A stretch of 22,664 nt of DNA from Acidiphilium sp. CAG:727 (GTDB taxonomy: Bacteria > Bacillota > Clostridia > Christensenellales > Borkfalkiaceae), in assembly GCA_000437515.1 (NCBI GenBank), contig FR898473.1, positions 1 through 22,664 of the forward strand, given 5' to 3'. Position numbers and translations under genes: made by a program. Shown here in pieces: positions 1 to 7,971 of this stretch (the first letter of the stretch is position 1; each line of letters begins with the position of its first letter). The notes under the pieces are model-generated. The model had not been told where the DNA came from. It did not search any database and saw only the letters and a list, made by a program, of their open reading frames with translations.

Positions 1-5
1 TAATG

Positions 6-836
6 TTACACTTGCGATGACAATATGCGTGAAAGAGCGACGAATTCGGCGGTCGACAGGGTTTCGCCGCGGGCGGTTTTATCGCCCTTTACCGCGATAA
101 CCGCTTCTTCGGCTTTTTCGCGGCTTAAACCGAAACTCTGCATTAAGTTATTTACGAGCGTTTTTCTGCGCGACGAAAACGCGCTTCTTACGACGCTGCG
201 GAAAGCCTTCGCATTTACGCCCGCAAATTTATTCCGATCGATTTTTATAACCGCCACCGCCGAATCGACGTTCGGCGCGGGGTAAAACATATCGCGCGGA
301 ATACGCATTACTTTTTCGGCGTTGCCGATAACGTCTATCGCCAAAGTCAACGCTCCGTAATCGGCGGTAGACGGCTTGGCGCACATGCGGTCGGCGACTT
401 CTTCCTGCACGGTTACGGCAATAATATCGACCTTATCGCTCTCTTCTAAAAACTTCATTAAAATAGGCGTCGTTATATAATAAGGCAGATTTGCCACGAT
501 AGAAAATCTGCCGCCTGCGATATCCTCTATCTCGGCGGTAGGTATTTTCATTACGTCTTTATAGACGATTTCTACGTTTTTCGCGTCCTTTAAGGTTTCG
601 GCTAAAACGGGCTGCAATTTTTTGTCGATTTCAAACCCGATTACTCTCTTTACCTTTTTTGAAAGAGCGGAAGTTAAAGTACCCGCGCCGACTCCTATTT
701 CGACGACGGTATCGTTTTCGCCGACGCCCGTTTTATCGACGAGCGCGGAAAGCAGATTTTCGTCGGTAAGAAAGTTCTGACCGTATCTTTTTTCGAAACG
801 AAAACCGTTTTTTCTCAATACTTCTCTGACTTGCAT
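6..836 (-). CDS. rsmA: 16S rRNA (adenine1518/1519-N6)-dimethyltransferase RsmA (KsgA)
   Basis: This is the SAM-dependent enzyme that dimethylates two adjacent adenines in the 3' terminal helix 45 of 16S rRNA during late small-subunit assembly. Family signatures are visible in order: the N-terminal RYGQNFL segment, the SAM-binding motif EIGVGAGTLT near residue 46, the catalytic NLPYYITTPI near residue 116, and FYPAPNVDSA near residue 186. A small helical C-terminal domain follows. At 276 residues it has normal length, and the stop lies just inside the window. Its ATG overlaps the stop of the upstream radical SAM gene by one base (TAATG), so the two are probably translationally coupled. It is the last visible gene of the metG-tatD-radical SAM-rsmA cluster, matching the Bacillus metS-tatD-...-ksgA order. 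Identification is secure. Confidence 0.97.
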   Translation of the reverse strand: MQVREVLRKNGFRFEKRYGQNFLTDENLLSALVDKTGVGENDTVVEIGVGAGTLTSALSKKVKRVIGFEIDKKLQPVLAETLKDAKNVEIVYKDVMKIPTAEIEDIAGGRFSIVANLPYYITTPILMKFLEESDKVDIIAVTVQEEVADRMCAKPSTADYGALTLAIDVIGNAEKVMRIPRDMFYPAPNVDSAVAVIKIDRNKFAGVNAKAFRSVVRSAFSSRRKTLVNNLMQSFGLSREKAEEAVIAVKGDKTARGETLSTAEFVALSRILSSQV

Positions 837-1423
837 TACTTTATAAATTCTCTGATTTTAAGCGGAACGCCCGTTTCTTCGGCTATCTTTTTGCAAAGCG
901 CGATATTCTCTTCGCCTATACAGTCCACTATTGAAAAATTGGTAGACAAGCCCTTTTTTCTGCACTCTTTTGCAAAATCTATCAAAGCCGCGAAAGCGTC
1001 TTCGCCGAAAACGGGACGGCACACGTCATAATATTCTTCTTTACTGCCCGCATTAAGGCTTACGTTTACCTTATCTACGCCCTCGGCGAGTTCGTCGACG
1101 ATATTTCTGCCGTTTATCAGGTTGCCCTGCCCGTTGGTGTTGAGTCTGACGATATAACCGCGTTTTTTTAGTTCTTTGCCGATCTCGACGAGTTCTTTAA
1201 TTCTGAAAGTCGGTTCGCCGTAACCGCAGAACACGACTTCGTTATAGTTTTTGTCGGGAAGCGACGCTATAACTTCTTCGGCGGTCGGTTCTTTTGAAAG
1301 CCAAAGGTCGTTGCCGTAATAATTCGGGTTGACCGCGCGCACGCAAAAGCGGCAGTCGTTACTGCACCGATTTGTAAGATTGATATAAAGATTTCCGTCT
1401 AATTCGTAACAATAAACGTCCAT
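836..1423 (-). CDS. TatD-associated small radical SAM protein
   Basis: This is a 195-residue radical SAM protein. The 4Fe-4S/SAM motif is CSNDCRFC (C20, C24, C27; CX3CX2C), and FCGYGEPTFR near residues 65-74 is the GGE-like SAM-binding strand. It is about as long as a minimal activase-type radical SAM core and has no added C-terminal cluster domain. I recognise it as the family usually found next to tatD (described as the radical SAM protein, TatD family-associated), whose reaction is unknown to me. It starts 3 bases after the tatD stop and overlaps rsmA by one base, so it is cotranscribed with both. In Bacillus this slot holds ribonuclease M5 (rnmV), which is absent here. A role linked to RNA maturation or nucleic-acid turnover is inference from position only. 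Confidence 0.85.
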   Translation of the reverse strand: MDVYCYELDGNLYINLTNRCSNDCRFCVRAVNPNYYGNDLWLSKEPTAEEVIASLPDKNYNEVVFCGYGEPTFRIKELVEIGKELKKRGYIVRLNTNGQGNLINGRNIVDELAEGVDKVNVSLNAGSKEEYYDVCRPVFGEDAFAALIDFAKECRKKGLSTNFSIVDCIGEENIALCKKIAEETGVPLKIREFIK

Positions 1424-1426
1424 AAG

Positions 1427-2194
1427 TCAAACTCCGAATAATCTCTTCGCGTTTTCGCGTATATACTTTGCGGTAAATTCTTCGTCTTCGTTTTTCACGG
1501 CGGCTATTTTTTTAAGAACGTATTTAACGTTTTCGGGTTTATTCACCGTCCCCCGGTAAGGTTCGGGCGTGAGATAGGGGCAGTCGGTTTCGGTTAAAAT
1601 TCTGTCCGTCGGAACGGCGTTGATAACCTCTTCTTTTTTTGCGTTTCTGAAAGTAATCACGCCGCCGAACGAAAAATACCCGCCCAAATCCGCTATTTCT
1701 TTCACGCTTTCCGCGCTGCCGGCGTAGCAGTGAAGCAAAAAGCCGCGTTTTATAACCGATTTATGTTTTTTAAGAAAATCTACGGTTTTCCGATGCGCTT
1801 CGCGGGAATGTACGACGAAAGGTTTACCGAGATCGTCCGCAATCTCGACTTGCCTTTCGAACGCCCTCGTCTGCTCTTCTTCGGTGGATTTATTCCAATA
1901 AAAGTCGTACCCCGTTTCGCCTATCGCAACGCATTTATCGCGTTTCGCCAATCCGATAAAAATCTTTTCGGCGTCTTTATCGAAAGTTTTCGCCTCGTCG
2001 GGGTGAACGCCCGCCGAAAAATAAACGCAATCGTACTTTTCGGCTTGCCCCGCCGATTTTACGGACGAAGGAATATCGAAACCGCTGTTTATCATAAATT
2101 CGCCGCCGCTTTTCAGAAAACTTTCTACGATTTCGTCTTCGGTTCCGTCGTATTTATTATCGCAAAGGTGCGAGTGTACGTCGACTAAAATCAT
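1427..2194 (-). CDS. tatD: TatD family metal-dependent hydrolase (deoxyribonuclease)
   Basis: This is an amidohydrolase-fold TatD nuclease of 255 residues. Metal-ligand motifs run in order: DVHSHL at the N-terminus (HxH), GETGYDFYW in the first third, VVHSREA, LLHCYAG, and TETDCPYL with a catalytic Asp near the C-terminus. Family members are 3'-5' exonucleases on DNA or RNA. I chose the ATG at 2194 rather than an upstream in-frame start at 2266. The protein then begins MILVDVHSHL as the family does, and the ATG overlaps the metG stop by the ATGA arrangement. The longer reading would add 24 basic residues encoded inside metG. Order and spacing match the metG-tatD operon of many Firmicutes. Confidence 0.95.
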   Translation of the reverse strand: MILVDVHSHLCDNKYDGTEDEIVESFLKSGGEFMINSGFDIPSSVKSAGQAEKYDCVYFSAGVHPDEAKTFDKDAEKIFIGLAKRDKCVAIGETGYDFYWNKSTEEEQTRAFERQVEIADDLGKPFVVHSREAHRKTVDFLKKHKSVIKRGFLLHCYAGSAESVKEIADLGGYFSFGGVITFRNAKKEEVINAVPTDRILTETDCPYLTPEPYRGTVNKPENVKYVLKKIAAVKNEDEEFTAKYIRENAKRLFGV

Positions 2195-4119
2195 CTTACG
2201 GTCGCCCCGTCGGGAATACCCTCTTCGGGCGAAACGATTTTGACTTTGCCGTCCGCTTCGGCGCAAAGCACCATACCTTTGCTTTCTACTCCGCAGAGTT
2301 TTGCGGGTTTAAGGTTGGCGACCAGAACGACCGTTTTACCGACCAGTTCTTCGGTTTTATAGTATTCGGCTATACCGCTTGCGACGGTTCTTACTTCGCT
2401 GCCGACTTTAAGAGTAAGTTTCAAAAGTTTTTTTGACTTTTCGATCTTTTCGCAAGCCGTAACGAGCGCGGTTTTAAGCGATATTTTGGCAAAATCGTCG
2501 ATAGTAATTTCGGGTTTTTCTTCCGCTGCCGGCTCTTTCGGCAGATATTTTCGCTTTATCTCTTCCGCTGCTTTCAAAACGTCTTCGGTTTCTCTTCTCG
2601 CGAACAGAATTTCGGGGTTTTCGCATACCTTCGTGCCGTCGGCGTAAAGTCCGAATCTGCCCATTTCTTTATAGTCGCGGAAAGGCGCGTTGAGTTGTTT
2701 GAGTATCTTATCCGCGCTTTCGGGCATTACGGGTTCTATAAGCGAAGTGGCGATGACGATCGTTTCGGTAAGATTGTAAAGCACTTCTTTAAGTCGCGGT
2801 TTCGTTTCGTCGCTCTTCGCGAGTACCCACGGAGCCGTTTCGTCGATATACTTATTCGCGCGGCGCAGAAGCGTTAAAATTTCTTCCGTCGCGTCGGCGA
2901 GTTTTTGTTCGTCCATTAACTTAGCGACTTTTTCGTACGCCGAGGTCGCCGCCGAAATAAGTTCGTCGTCTACCGCTTCTTTTACGCCGCTTCTTTCGAC
3001 TACCCCGCCGAAGTATTTATTGCTCATGGCGACGGTACGCTTTACGAGATTGCCGTAAACGTTGGCGAGTTCGGCGTTTAATCTGTCGTTCATCATCGTC
3101 CAGGAAATAAGCCCGTCGTTATCGAACGGAACGGAAGCGCAAACGTAGTACCTTACGGAATCAACCCCGAAAACGCTTGCCAGATCGTCGGCGTAAAGCA
3201 CGTTACCTTTCGACTTCGACATCTTGTCGCCGTCCTGCAAAAGCCACGGATGCCCGTAAATTCTCTCGGGCAACGGAAGCCCCAGAGCCATAAGGAAAAT
3301 CGGCCAGTATATAACGTGGAAGCGGATAATGTCCTTGCCCACCACGTGCAAATCGGCAGGCCAGTATTTTTTGAAAGTTTCGCTGCTGTTTCCGTCGGCG
3401 TCGTAGCCGATACCCGTTATATAATTCGCCAGAGCGTCGAGCCAGACGTAAACGACGTGTTTATCGTCGAAATCGACGGGGACGCCCCATCTGAACGACG
3501 TACGCGACACGCATAAATCCTGTAACCCGGGAAGAAGAAAATTATTCATCATCTCGTTCTTTCTCGAAACGGGAGCGATGAAATCCGGGTGCGAATTTAT
3601 ATAGTCGATAAGTTTGGGAGCGTACTTACTCATTCTGAAGAAATACGCTTCTTCGTGAGCCTTTTCGACGGGTCTTCCGCAGTCGGGGCATTTGCCGTCT
3701 TTCAATTGACTTTCCGTCCAGAACGACTCGCAAGGTTTACAATACCACCCCTCGTAAGCGCCTTTATATATATCGCCCTGATTATAAAACTTTCTGAATA
3801 TCTTCTGAATTTGTTTTTCGTGATAATCGTCGGTAGTACGGATAAATTTATCGTAGGAAATATTCATAAGGTCGAGTACGTCCTTAATCTCCCCCGCAAC
3901 CTCGTCTACGAATCGTCCGGGAGTTTTACCCGCAAGGCGAGCCTTGTCTTCTATCTTCTGACCGTGTTCGTCCGTTCCCGTCTGAAAAAACACGTCGTAA
4001 CCCTGACGGCGTTTGAATCTTGCGAGAGCGTCGGTCATAATCGCTTCGTAGGTGTTGCCGATATGCGGCTTGGACGAAGTGTAAGCGATTGCCGTCGTAA
4101 CGTAAAATTTATCCTGCAT
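2191..4119 (-). CDS. metG: Methionyl-tRNA synthetase
   Basis: This class I aminoacyl-tRNA synthetase charges tRNA-Met with methionine in the cytoplasm. At 642 residues it is a full-length bacterial form with a C-terminal tRNA-binding extension. Visible elements are the HIGH-like KPHIGN (residues 17-22), a zinc knuckle with C127, C130, C144 and C147, the KMSKS loop at 299-303, the alpha-helical anticodon-binding domain after about residue 370, and an EMAP/Trbp111-like OB-fold domain from about residue 538 to the end. It is the first gene of the operon with tatD, the radical SAM gene and rsmA. A candidate promoter lies at 4178-4206. I see no T-box leader in the short 5' region, so methionine-dependent attenuation is not suggested. 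Confidence 0.98.
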   Translation of the reverse strand: MQDKFYVTTAIAYTSSKPHIGNTYEAIMTDALARFKRRQGYDVFFQTGTDEHGQKIEDKARLAGKTPGRFVDEVAGEIKDVLDLMNISYDKFIRTTDDYHEKQIQKIFRKFYNQGDIYKGAYEGWYCKPCESFWTESQLKDGKCPDCGRPVEKAHEEAYFFRMSKYAPKLIDYINSHPDFIAPVSRKNEMMNNFLLPGLQDLCVSRTSFRWGVPVDFDDKHVVYVWLDALANYITGIGYDADGNSSETFKKYWPADLHVVGKDIIRFHVIYWPIFLMALGLPLPERIYGHPWLLQDGDKMSKSKGNVLYADDLASVFGVDSVRYYVCASVPFDNDGLISWTMMNDRLNAELANVYGNLVKRTVAMSNKYFGGVVERSGVKEAVDDELISAATSAYEKVAKLMDEQKLADATEEILTLLRRANKYIDETAPWVLAKSDETKPRLKEVLYNLTETIVIATSLIEPVMPESADKILKQLNAPFRDYKEMGRFGLYADGTKVCENPEILFARRETEDVLKAAEEIKRKYLPKEPAAEEKPEITIDDFAKISLKTALVTACEKIEKSKKLLKLTLKVGSEVRTVASGIAEYYKTEELVGKTVVLVANLKPAKLCGVESKGMVLCAEADGKVKIVSPEEGIPDGATVR

Positions 4120-4152
4120 AAAACTCTCCGCGCCCGCAATTTTCCGAATTTA

Positions 4153-4172
4153 CGGGCAAACATAATAATACG
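4153..4172 (-). repeat. Weak copy A of the intergenic repeat (metG leader)
   Basis: Plus text CGGGCAAACATAATAATACG equals CGGGCAA plus AATAATACG of copy D with three extra bases between. It sits at the predicted metG transcription start. Confidence 0.4.
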
Positions 4173-4177
4173 AGTTT

Positions 4178-4206
4178 AGTATACTATATTCCGCGAGAAA
4201 AGTAAA
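4178..4206 (-). promoter_or_regulatory. Candidate SigA promoter for metG operon
   Basis: On the minus strand, -35 TTTACT (4201-4206) and -10 TATACT (4178-4183) are separated by exactly 17 bases. Transcription would start near 4171, about 50 bases before metG. The predicted start overlaps a weak copy of the intergenic repeat at 4153-4172. The -10 lies in a palindrome (AGTATACT), so a weak plus-strand -10 for spmA at the same place cannot be excluded. Confidence 0.55.
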
Positions 4207-4220
4207 ACGTAAAGCCGCAT

Positions 4221-4248
4221 AAAAAAAGAACTTTATGAATAAAGTTCT
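4221..4248 (-). terminator. Hairpin with T-run on the minus strand, upstream of metG promoter
   Basis: Perfect 10-base arms AGAACTTTAT (4227-4236) and ATAAAGTTCT (4239-4248) are separated by only two bases, so the real loop is larger. On the minus strand the hairpin is followed by seven T (A4221-4227 on plus). That is the layout of an intrinsic terminator, which would stop antisense transcripts from spmAB before the metG promoter. The stem is AT-rich, so it may be weak. It also sits 3 bases before the spmA start codon and could instead affect spmA translation. Confidence 0.45.
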
Positions 4249-4251
4249 ACT

Positions 4252-4809
4252 ATGAATCTGATTTTTCTGGCGGTTTTTATACTTTCTTGCGTGGTGCTGA
4301 CGATAAACGACCCGAACGCGGTGTTATCGTCGCTGACGGTCGGGGCGAATAAAGCGGTTACCTTGTCGCTGTCGCTCGTCGCGATTTTCATAGTATGGTC
4401 GGGCGCGTTGCAAGTCGCCGAAAAATCGGGAATATGCGCCAAAATAGCAAAACTTCTCCGCCCTGCAATTCGGTTTTTGTTCGGCAAAACCGACGAAGAA
4501 ACCGAAAACTTAATAGCCGTAAATATGAGCGCGAACATGCTAGGAATGGGCGGAATAGCGACTCCGCCCGCGATAAAAGCGACCGGTCTTATGAATGAAA
4601 AAGGTAACTACGACGGCGCGGCTACGCTGTTTATCGTTGCGGCGACGAGCGTACAACTTTTGCCATCTACCGTGCTTTCGCTTCGGCAGTCGCTCGGAAG
4701 CGAAGCCCCCGCGAACATTTTATTGCCGACTATACTTTCGACCGCCCTTTCTTCGATTTTCGGGATTGCCGTTATGAAATTGACCACGATAAGGAGAAAA
4801 AAGAAATGA
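4252..4809 (+). CDS. spmA: Spore maturation protein A (nucleoside recognition/Gate domain)
   Basis: This is an integral membrane protein of the SpmA family, 185 residues, with a Gate (nucleoside recognition) domain. In Bacillus and Clostridium SpmA acts with SpmB in spore core dehydration and heat resistance. Visible features are an N-terminal hydrophobic helix, a second helix near residues 36-56 (LSLSLVAIFIVWSGALQVAEKSG), a LLRPAIRFLFG segment, and the family hallmark NMSANMLGMGGIATPPAIKA near residues 84-103. One or two further helices precede a basic C-terminus. No in-frame start exists upstream of 4252. There is no clear Shine-Dalgarno before this ATG, and a six-codon reading frame (4235-4255) ends across it. 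It overlaps spmB by 4 bases. Confidence 0.93.
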   Translation: MNLIFLAVFILSCVVLTINDPNAVLSSLTVGANKAVTLSLSLVAIFIVWSGALQVAEKSGICAKIAKLLRPAIRFLFGKTDEETENLIAVNMSANMLGMGGIATPPAIKATGLMNEKGNYDGAATLFIVAATSVQLLPSTVLSLRQSLGSEAPANILLPTILSTALSSIFGIAVMKLTTIRRKKK

Positions 4810-5318
4810 AGTACGCCGCTCTCGTTATTCCGATTATTTTTATAGCGTTATTCGTATACGCGGCGATCAAAAAAGTAAAAGTTTACGACGAATTTTGCGT
4901 CGGCGCGGCGACTGCGCTTAAAACGGTATACGGAATATTCCCCTACGTCGCGACCGTCGTTTTAATGACGGAATTATTCAAGGCGAGCGGACTGTCGGAC
5001 AAACTTATAACTTTTTTATCTCCCTTTTTCAAATTTTTGGGCGTTCCGAAAGAAATCACTCCGTTAGTGCTTATGAAGCCGTTTTCGGGCAGCGGAAGTT
5101 TATCGGTTTTAGGCGATATTCTGCAAAAATACGGCGCGGATTCTTATGTCGGCAGATGCGCGTGTTCGGTATTCGGTTCGACCGAAACCGTATTTTACGT
5201 TTCGGCGGTTTACTATTCTACCTCAAAAGTAAAAAAGACGGCGAAACCGATAATAATATCGCTTTCGTCGTCTTTGGTCGCAATTATAATCGCCTGCCTG
5301 TTATGCAGGGTTATGTAA
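4806..5318 (+). CDS. spmB: Spore maturation protein B
   Basis: This is the SpmB partner of SpmA: 170 residues, membrane-embedded, Gate domain. The first helix is at residues 3-22 and further hydrophobic segments run through the protein. The family signature PLVLMKPFSGSGSLSVLGDILQKYGADSYVGRCACSVFGSTETVFYVSAVYY occupies the middle; its key features are KPFSGSGS and the STETxFYVxxVY stretch. A last helix ends the protein. Its ATG overlaps the spmA TGA (ATGA), indicating coupled translation and equal supply of the two partners. The stop is only three bases from the convergent stop of the GIY-YIG gene, so no terminator fits between them. Confidence 0.94.
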   Translation: MKYAALVIPIIFIALFVYAAIKKVKVYDEFCVGAATALKTVYGIFPYVATVVLMTELFKASGLSDKLITFLSPFFKFLGVPKEITPLVLMKPFSGSGSLSVLGDILQKYGADSYVGRCACSVFGSTETVFYVSAVYYSTSKVKKTAKPIIISLSSSLVAIIIACLLCRVM

Positions 5319-5321
5319 CCG

Positions 5322-6173
5322 TTAATTTTTATTCAAACCGAAAATTCTAGTTTGTAAAACTTCTTTCCAATAAGTTTCCCGCCCGATTATGTATTCGTTG
5401 CCGAGATTCATATTGCATACTTCTAAAATCGAATATTTGAAGTTGTACTTATAGTCTTCTCCGTTTTGTTTCAAGAGTTCTTTCAGTTCGACGTTTCCGC
5501 CGTAGCCGTCGGCAGCATAATTTGACCATCTTTGCCATATACATTCGTCGCCGTATGCACTTCCGACATACATTTTACCTGTCTTTTTATCCGCAATAAG
5601 ATATATTCCTTTTACGTTTGACAACGCCGATTTCCATGACGGTATCTGTTCGTTCACTATCGCTTTAAGCGTTTCGTAATCGATATTTACCTCGTCAAAT
5701 CCGGCAAAATCGTTAATCGTGGCTTTTCTTTCGCTTATTGACAAAATACACGCTTCGCGAGGCGCAACGTATTTATCGTTTTCGGAAACCAATTCCAAAT
5801 TAGGATACGACGCTCTGAAATACTTCCGATAATACACAAACGCTCTTCCGATAAGGTCTGCCTGTATATCGAGAAGTTTCGTCTGATATTTCCACCCAGT
5901 CCACCCGTCTTCTTTACATATTGCGACGGGCTTATTCGACAAAATCTCATACACGCCGCCGAAAAGCCACTTGTTTTTATCGTAGTAAATAAGCGAAATG
6001 ACGTATTTACGCGAAAAATTTTTATTCGTCTGACATTCCTGCCATTCTTTGAATGCTCCGATTAAAAACTTTTTATAAGGTTTTAATTTGTCTATCGGGT
6101 CGGTCGCAAAGTGTACTTTGTAATCGCAGAAATCGCTTTCGGCGATTCCTAAGAAATCAATTAGTTTTATCAT
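5322..6173 (-). CDS. GIY-YIG endonuclease domain protein with unfamiliar N-terminal region
   Basis: This 283-residue protein has a C-terminal GIY-YIG domain. GIY is at 189-191, YVG at 202-204, the catalytic-type Arg at 215, a Glu at 266 and the Asn at 281, so the key residues appear present. The N-terminal 180 residues are rich in aromatic residues and Lys, have no membrane segment, and match no domain I recognise. GIY-YIG enzymes include homing endonucleases, restriction enzymes and repair nucleases; which one this is cannot be told here. By eye, its codon use is more AT-rich than that of its neighbours, which may point to transfer. It begins 19 bases after the MFS gene stop and may be read through from it. 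The start is supported only by a weak GGAT-type ribosome site. Confidence 0.8.
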   Translation of the reverse strand: MIKLIDFLGIAESDFCDYKVHFATDPIDKLKPYKKFLIGAFKEWQECQTNKNFSRKYVISLIYYDKNKWLFGGVYEILSNKPVAICKEDGWTGWKYQTKLLDIQADLIGRAFVYYRKYFRASYPNLELVSENDKYVAPREACILSISERKATINDFAGFDEVNIDYETLKAIVNEQIPSWKSALSNVKGIYLIADKKTGKMYVGSAYGDECIWQRWSNYAADGYGGNVELKELLKQNGEDYKYNFKYSILEVCNMNLGNEYIIGRETYWKEVLQTRIFGLNKN

Positions 6174-6192
6174 AAAGTATTATCCGCGATTA

Positions 6193-7935
6193 TCAGTCGT
6201 CGACGTCGAGATTTTCGATGAAGGTATCTTTCGGTACGGGTTTACTGTCGCCGTGCTTTACGAAAAGCATGGTTACGAACGCAATCGCCACGAAGATAGT
6301 CGCGTAATAGAAGAGCGGACGCATGCTTCCGAACAAATCCATGACGGCGCCCGACAAAATAGGCGTTACGATCTGCGCCGCCATACTCGCGGTATAATAG
6401 TAACCCGTAAATTTACCGACGTTACCGCCGCTTGCGAGTTCGACTACCATCGGGAAGGAATTGACGTTTATGGTCGCCCAGCCTATACCCGCAAGAGCGA
6501 ACAATACGTCGAGGAGTATAACCGACGAGTTGGCGTTTATGAACGTCGCCCCGAAGAACGCCGACGCGAGCAGGCCGACGCCTATTAAAATACTCTTTTT
6601 TCTGCCGATTTTCTGCGCCAAAAATCCTACGGGAACGTAAGAAATTATAGCCGCCGCCTGCGCTATTAAAAGCGTGGTGTTATAGTCTTTATGGAGTACG
6701 TTCGTCGCGTAAAGCGAATATTTAGACGTAACCGCGTTATACCCTATATACCACAGCGCGACCGAAGCGAGAATAAGTATTAAACTTACGAATTCCGACT
6801 TGGTAAGTTTTCTGTTGCCTTCGTCCGCCTTTTCTTCTTCGGCGGTTTCGAGCCCGTACTTTACGGTGTCCTGCCGCATTTCTTCTGCCCATTCGGGTTC
6901 TCTGACCTTCCAGATAAACGCGAGCAAGCCGACTATCATAAGCGCGCATACCGCGCCGATAAAGCCGGTATAAGACATAAGTTGATTGAACGTCTTACCC
7001 GTTTTGAACACTATGCCGAGTACGAGTACTAACATTCCGCCCGCCGTACCCATAAGATTTATAATCGCGTTACCCTGCGAACGGAGCGGTTTTACCGTAA
7101 CGTCGGGCATAAGCGCGACCGCCGGAGATCGGAACGTCGCCATGGCGATAAGCGTTAAAAGCAGCAACAACCCGAACAAAACGAGCGGTACGGGGTTCGA
7201 CGTAGTCTGCTTCCAGGCGTATTTATTCAGAGCGGGGTTTACGAGATTCGTATACGCGTTTTTGACGTACGATTTATCTACGATATTACCTTCTTCGTCT
7301 TTATATACGGTGGTTTTGCCGTTCTGTTCGACCTTCAACTCAAAATACTTTCCGCCGCGATAGCCGTAGACGGTTTCCCGCGCGGCGTGGTCTTTAAGAT
7401 ATTCTTCGTTGATACCCGTATACCACTCTTTGACCTCCGTTTTCTGATCGTCGGTAAGTTCGTCGTAATTTTTATTGAAAACGACGTTTGCGGCGTAATC
7501 TTTTATTTTTAATTCTTTCGGAACAGACGTATTCGTGAACGCGCCGTATTCGGCGTTGGTTATAGAATAGTTATCTTCGAAAAGTTGAGAATAAAATTCT
7601 CCGCCGTCTTTTACGTTGAGTTTCGCAAGTTGAGCGTTATCCGAAAAAGTAAGGCAGAAAAACGAGCAAGCCGCGACTATCGTGCCGAGCACTACGTAAG
7701 GAGTTCTCCTGCCGAATTTCGATTTGGTTTTATCTGACAACGCGCCGAAAAGCGGCAGCATAAACAACGCTATTATATTATCGAGCGACATTATTACGCC
7801 CGAAAGCGTCTGATTAAGACCGAATTTGTTGACGAGCATCATCGGAACGATACTGTCGTACGCCTGCCAGAACGCGCATATCAGAAAGAACGCGAATCCG
7901 ACGAAAATAGTCTTTTTATAGTTGAGTTTCATCAT
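6193..7935 (-). CDS. MFS transporter (GPH/SLC45-like) with about 150-residue insertion
   Basis: This 580-residue major facilitator superfamily permease resembles glycoside-pentoside-hexuronide/SLC45-type sugar transporters. The MFS motif A equivalent GALSDKTKSKFGRRTPY lies at 64-80 after two helices. A third helix spans about 79-97. Then residues 98-247 form a hydrophilic, charged stretch before the next helix at 248-268, and about eight more helices follow. Motif A loop 2-3 is cytoplasmic, so the insert after helix 3 should face outside. The substrate cannot be assigned; no sugar-utilisation enzymes are nearby. The start has tandem ATG codons; the Shine-Dalgarno AAAGGA is better spaced for the second. 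An interspersed repeat-like element lies just upstream at 7972-8030. Confidence 0.85.
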   Translation of the reverse strand: MMKLNYKKTIFVGFAFFLICAFWQAYDSIVPMMLVNKFGLNQTLSGVIMSLDNIIALFMLPLFGALSDKTKSKFGRRTPYVVLGTIVAACSFFCLTFSDNAQLAKLNVKDGGEFYSQLFEDNYSITNAEYGAFTNTSVPKELKIKDYAANVVFNKNYDELTDDQKTEVKEWYTGINEEYLKDHAARETVYGYRGGKYFELKVEQNGKTTVYKDEEGNIVDKSYVKNAYTNLVNPALNKYAWKQTTSNPVPLVLFGLLLLLTLIAMATFRSPAVALMPDVTVKPLRSQGNAIINLMGTAGGMLVLVLGIVFKTGKTFNQLMSYTGFIGAVCALMIVGLLAFIWKVREPEWAEEMRQDTVKYGLETAEEEKADEGNRKLTKSEFVSLILILASVALWYIGYNAVTSKYSLYATNVLHKDYNTTLLIAQAAAIISYVPVGFLAQKIGRKKSILIGVGLLASAFFGATFINANSSVILLDVLFALAGIGWATINVNSFPMVVELASGGNVGKFTGYYYTASMAAQIVTPILSGAVMDLFGSMRPLFYYATIFVAIAFVTMLFVKHGDSKPVPKDTFIENLDVDD

Positions 7936-7971
7936 TTTTCCTTTGGCGTTATATTTTTTTGTTTATAGCCT

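Noticed and set aside
836..1423. Radical SAM gene as a peptide-modifying (RiPP) enzyme
   Set aside because: No SPASM-like C-terminal Cys cluster, no precursor-peptide frame nearby, and neighbours are housekeeping genes.
2195..2266. Upstream extension of TatD to a start at 2266
   Set aside because: The added 24 residues are basic, lie inside metG and are absent from the family; the ATGA overlap at 2194 gives the expected N-terminus.
4120..4171. T-box or SAM riboswitch before metG
   Set aside because: The presumed leader is only about 50 bases, with no T-box sequence (TGGNACCGCG) and no antiterminator pair.
3589..4179. 196-codon open frame on the plus strand
   Set aside because: It is antisense to the clearly coding metG; its translation has no family features.
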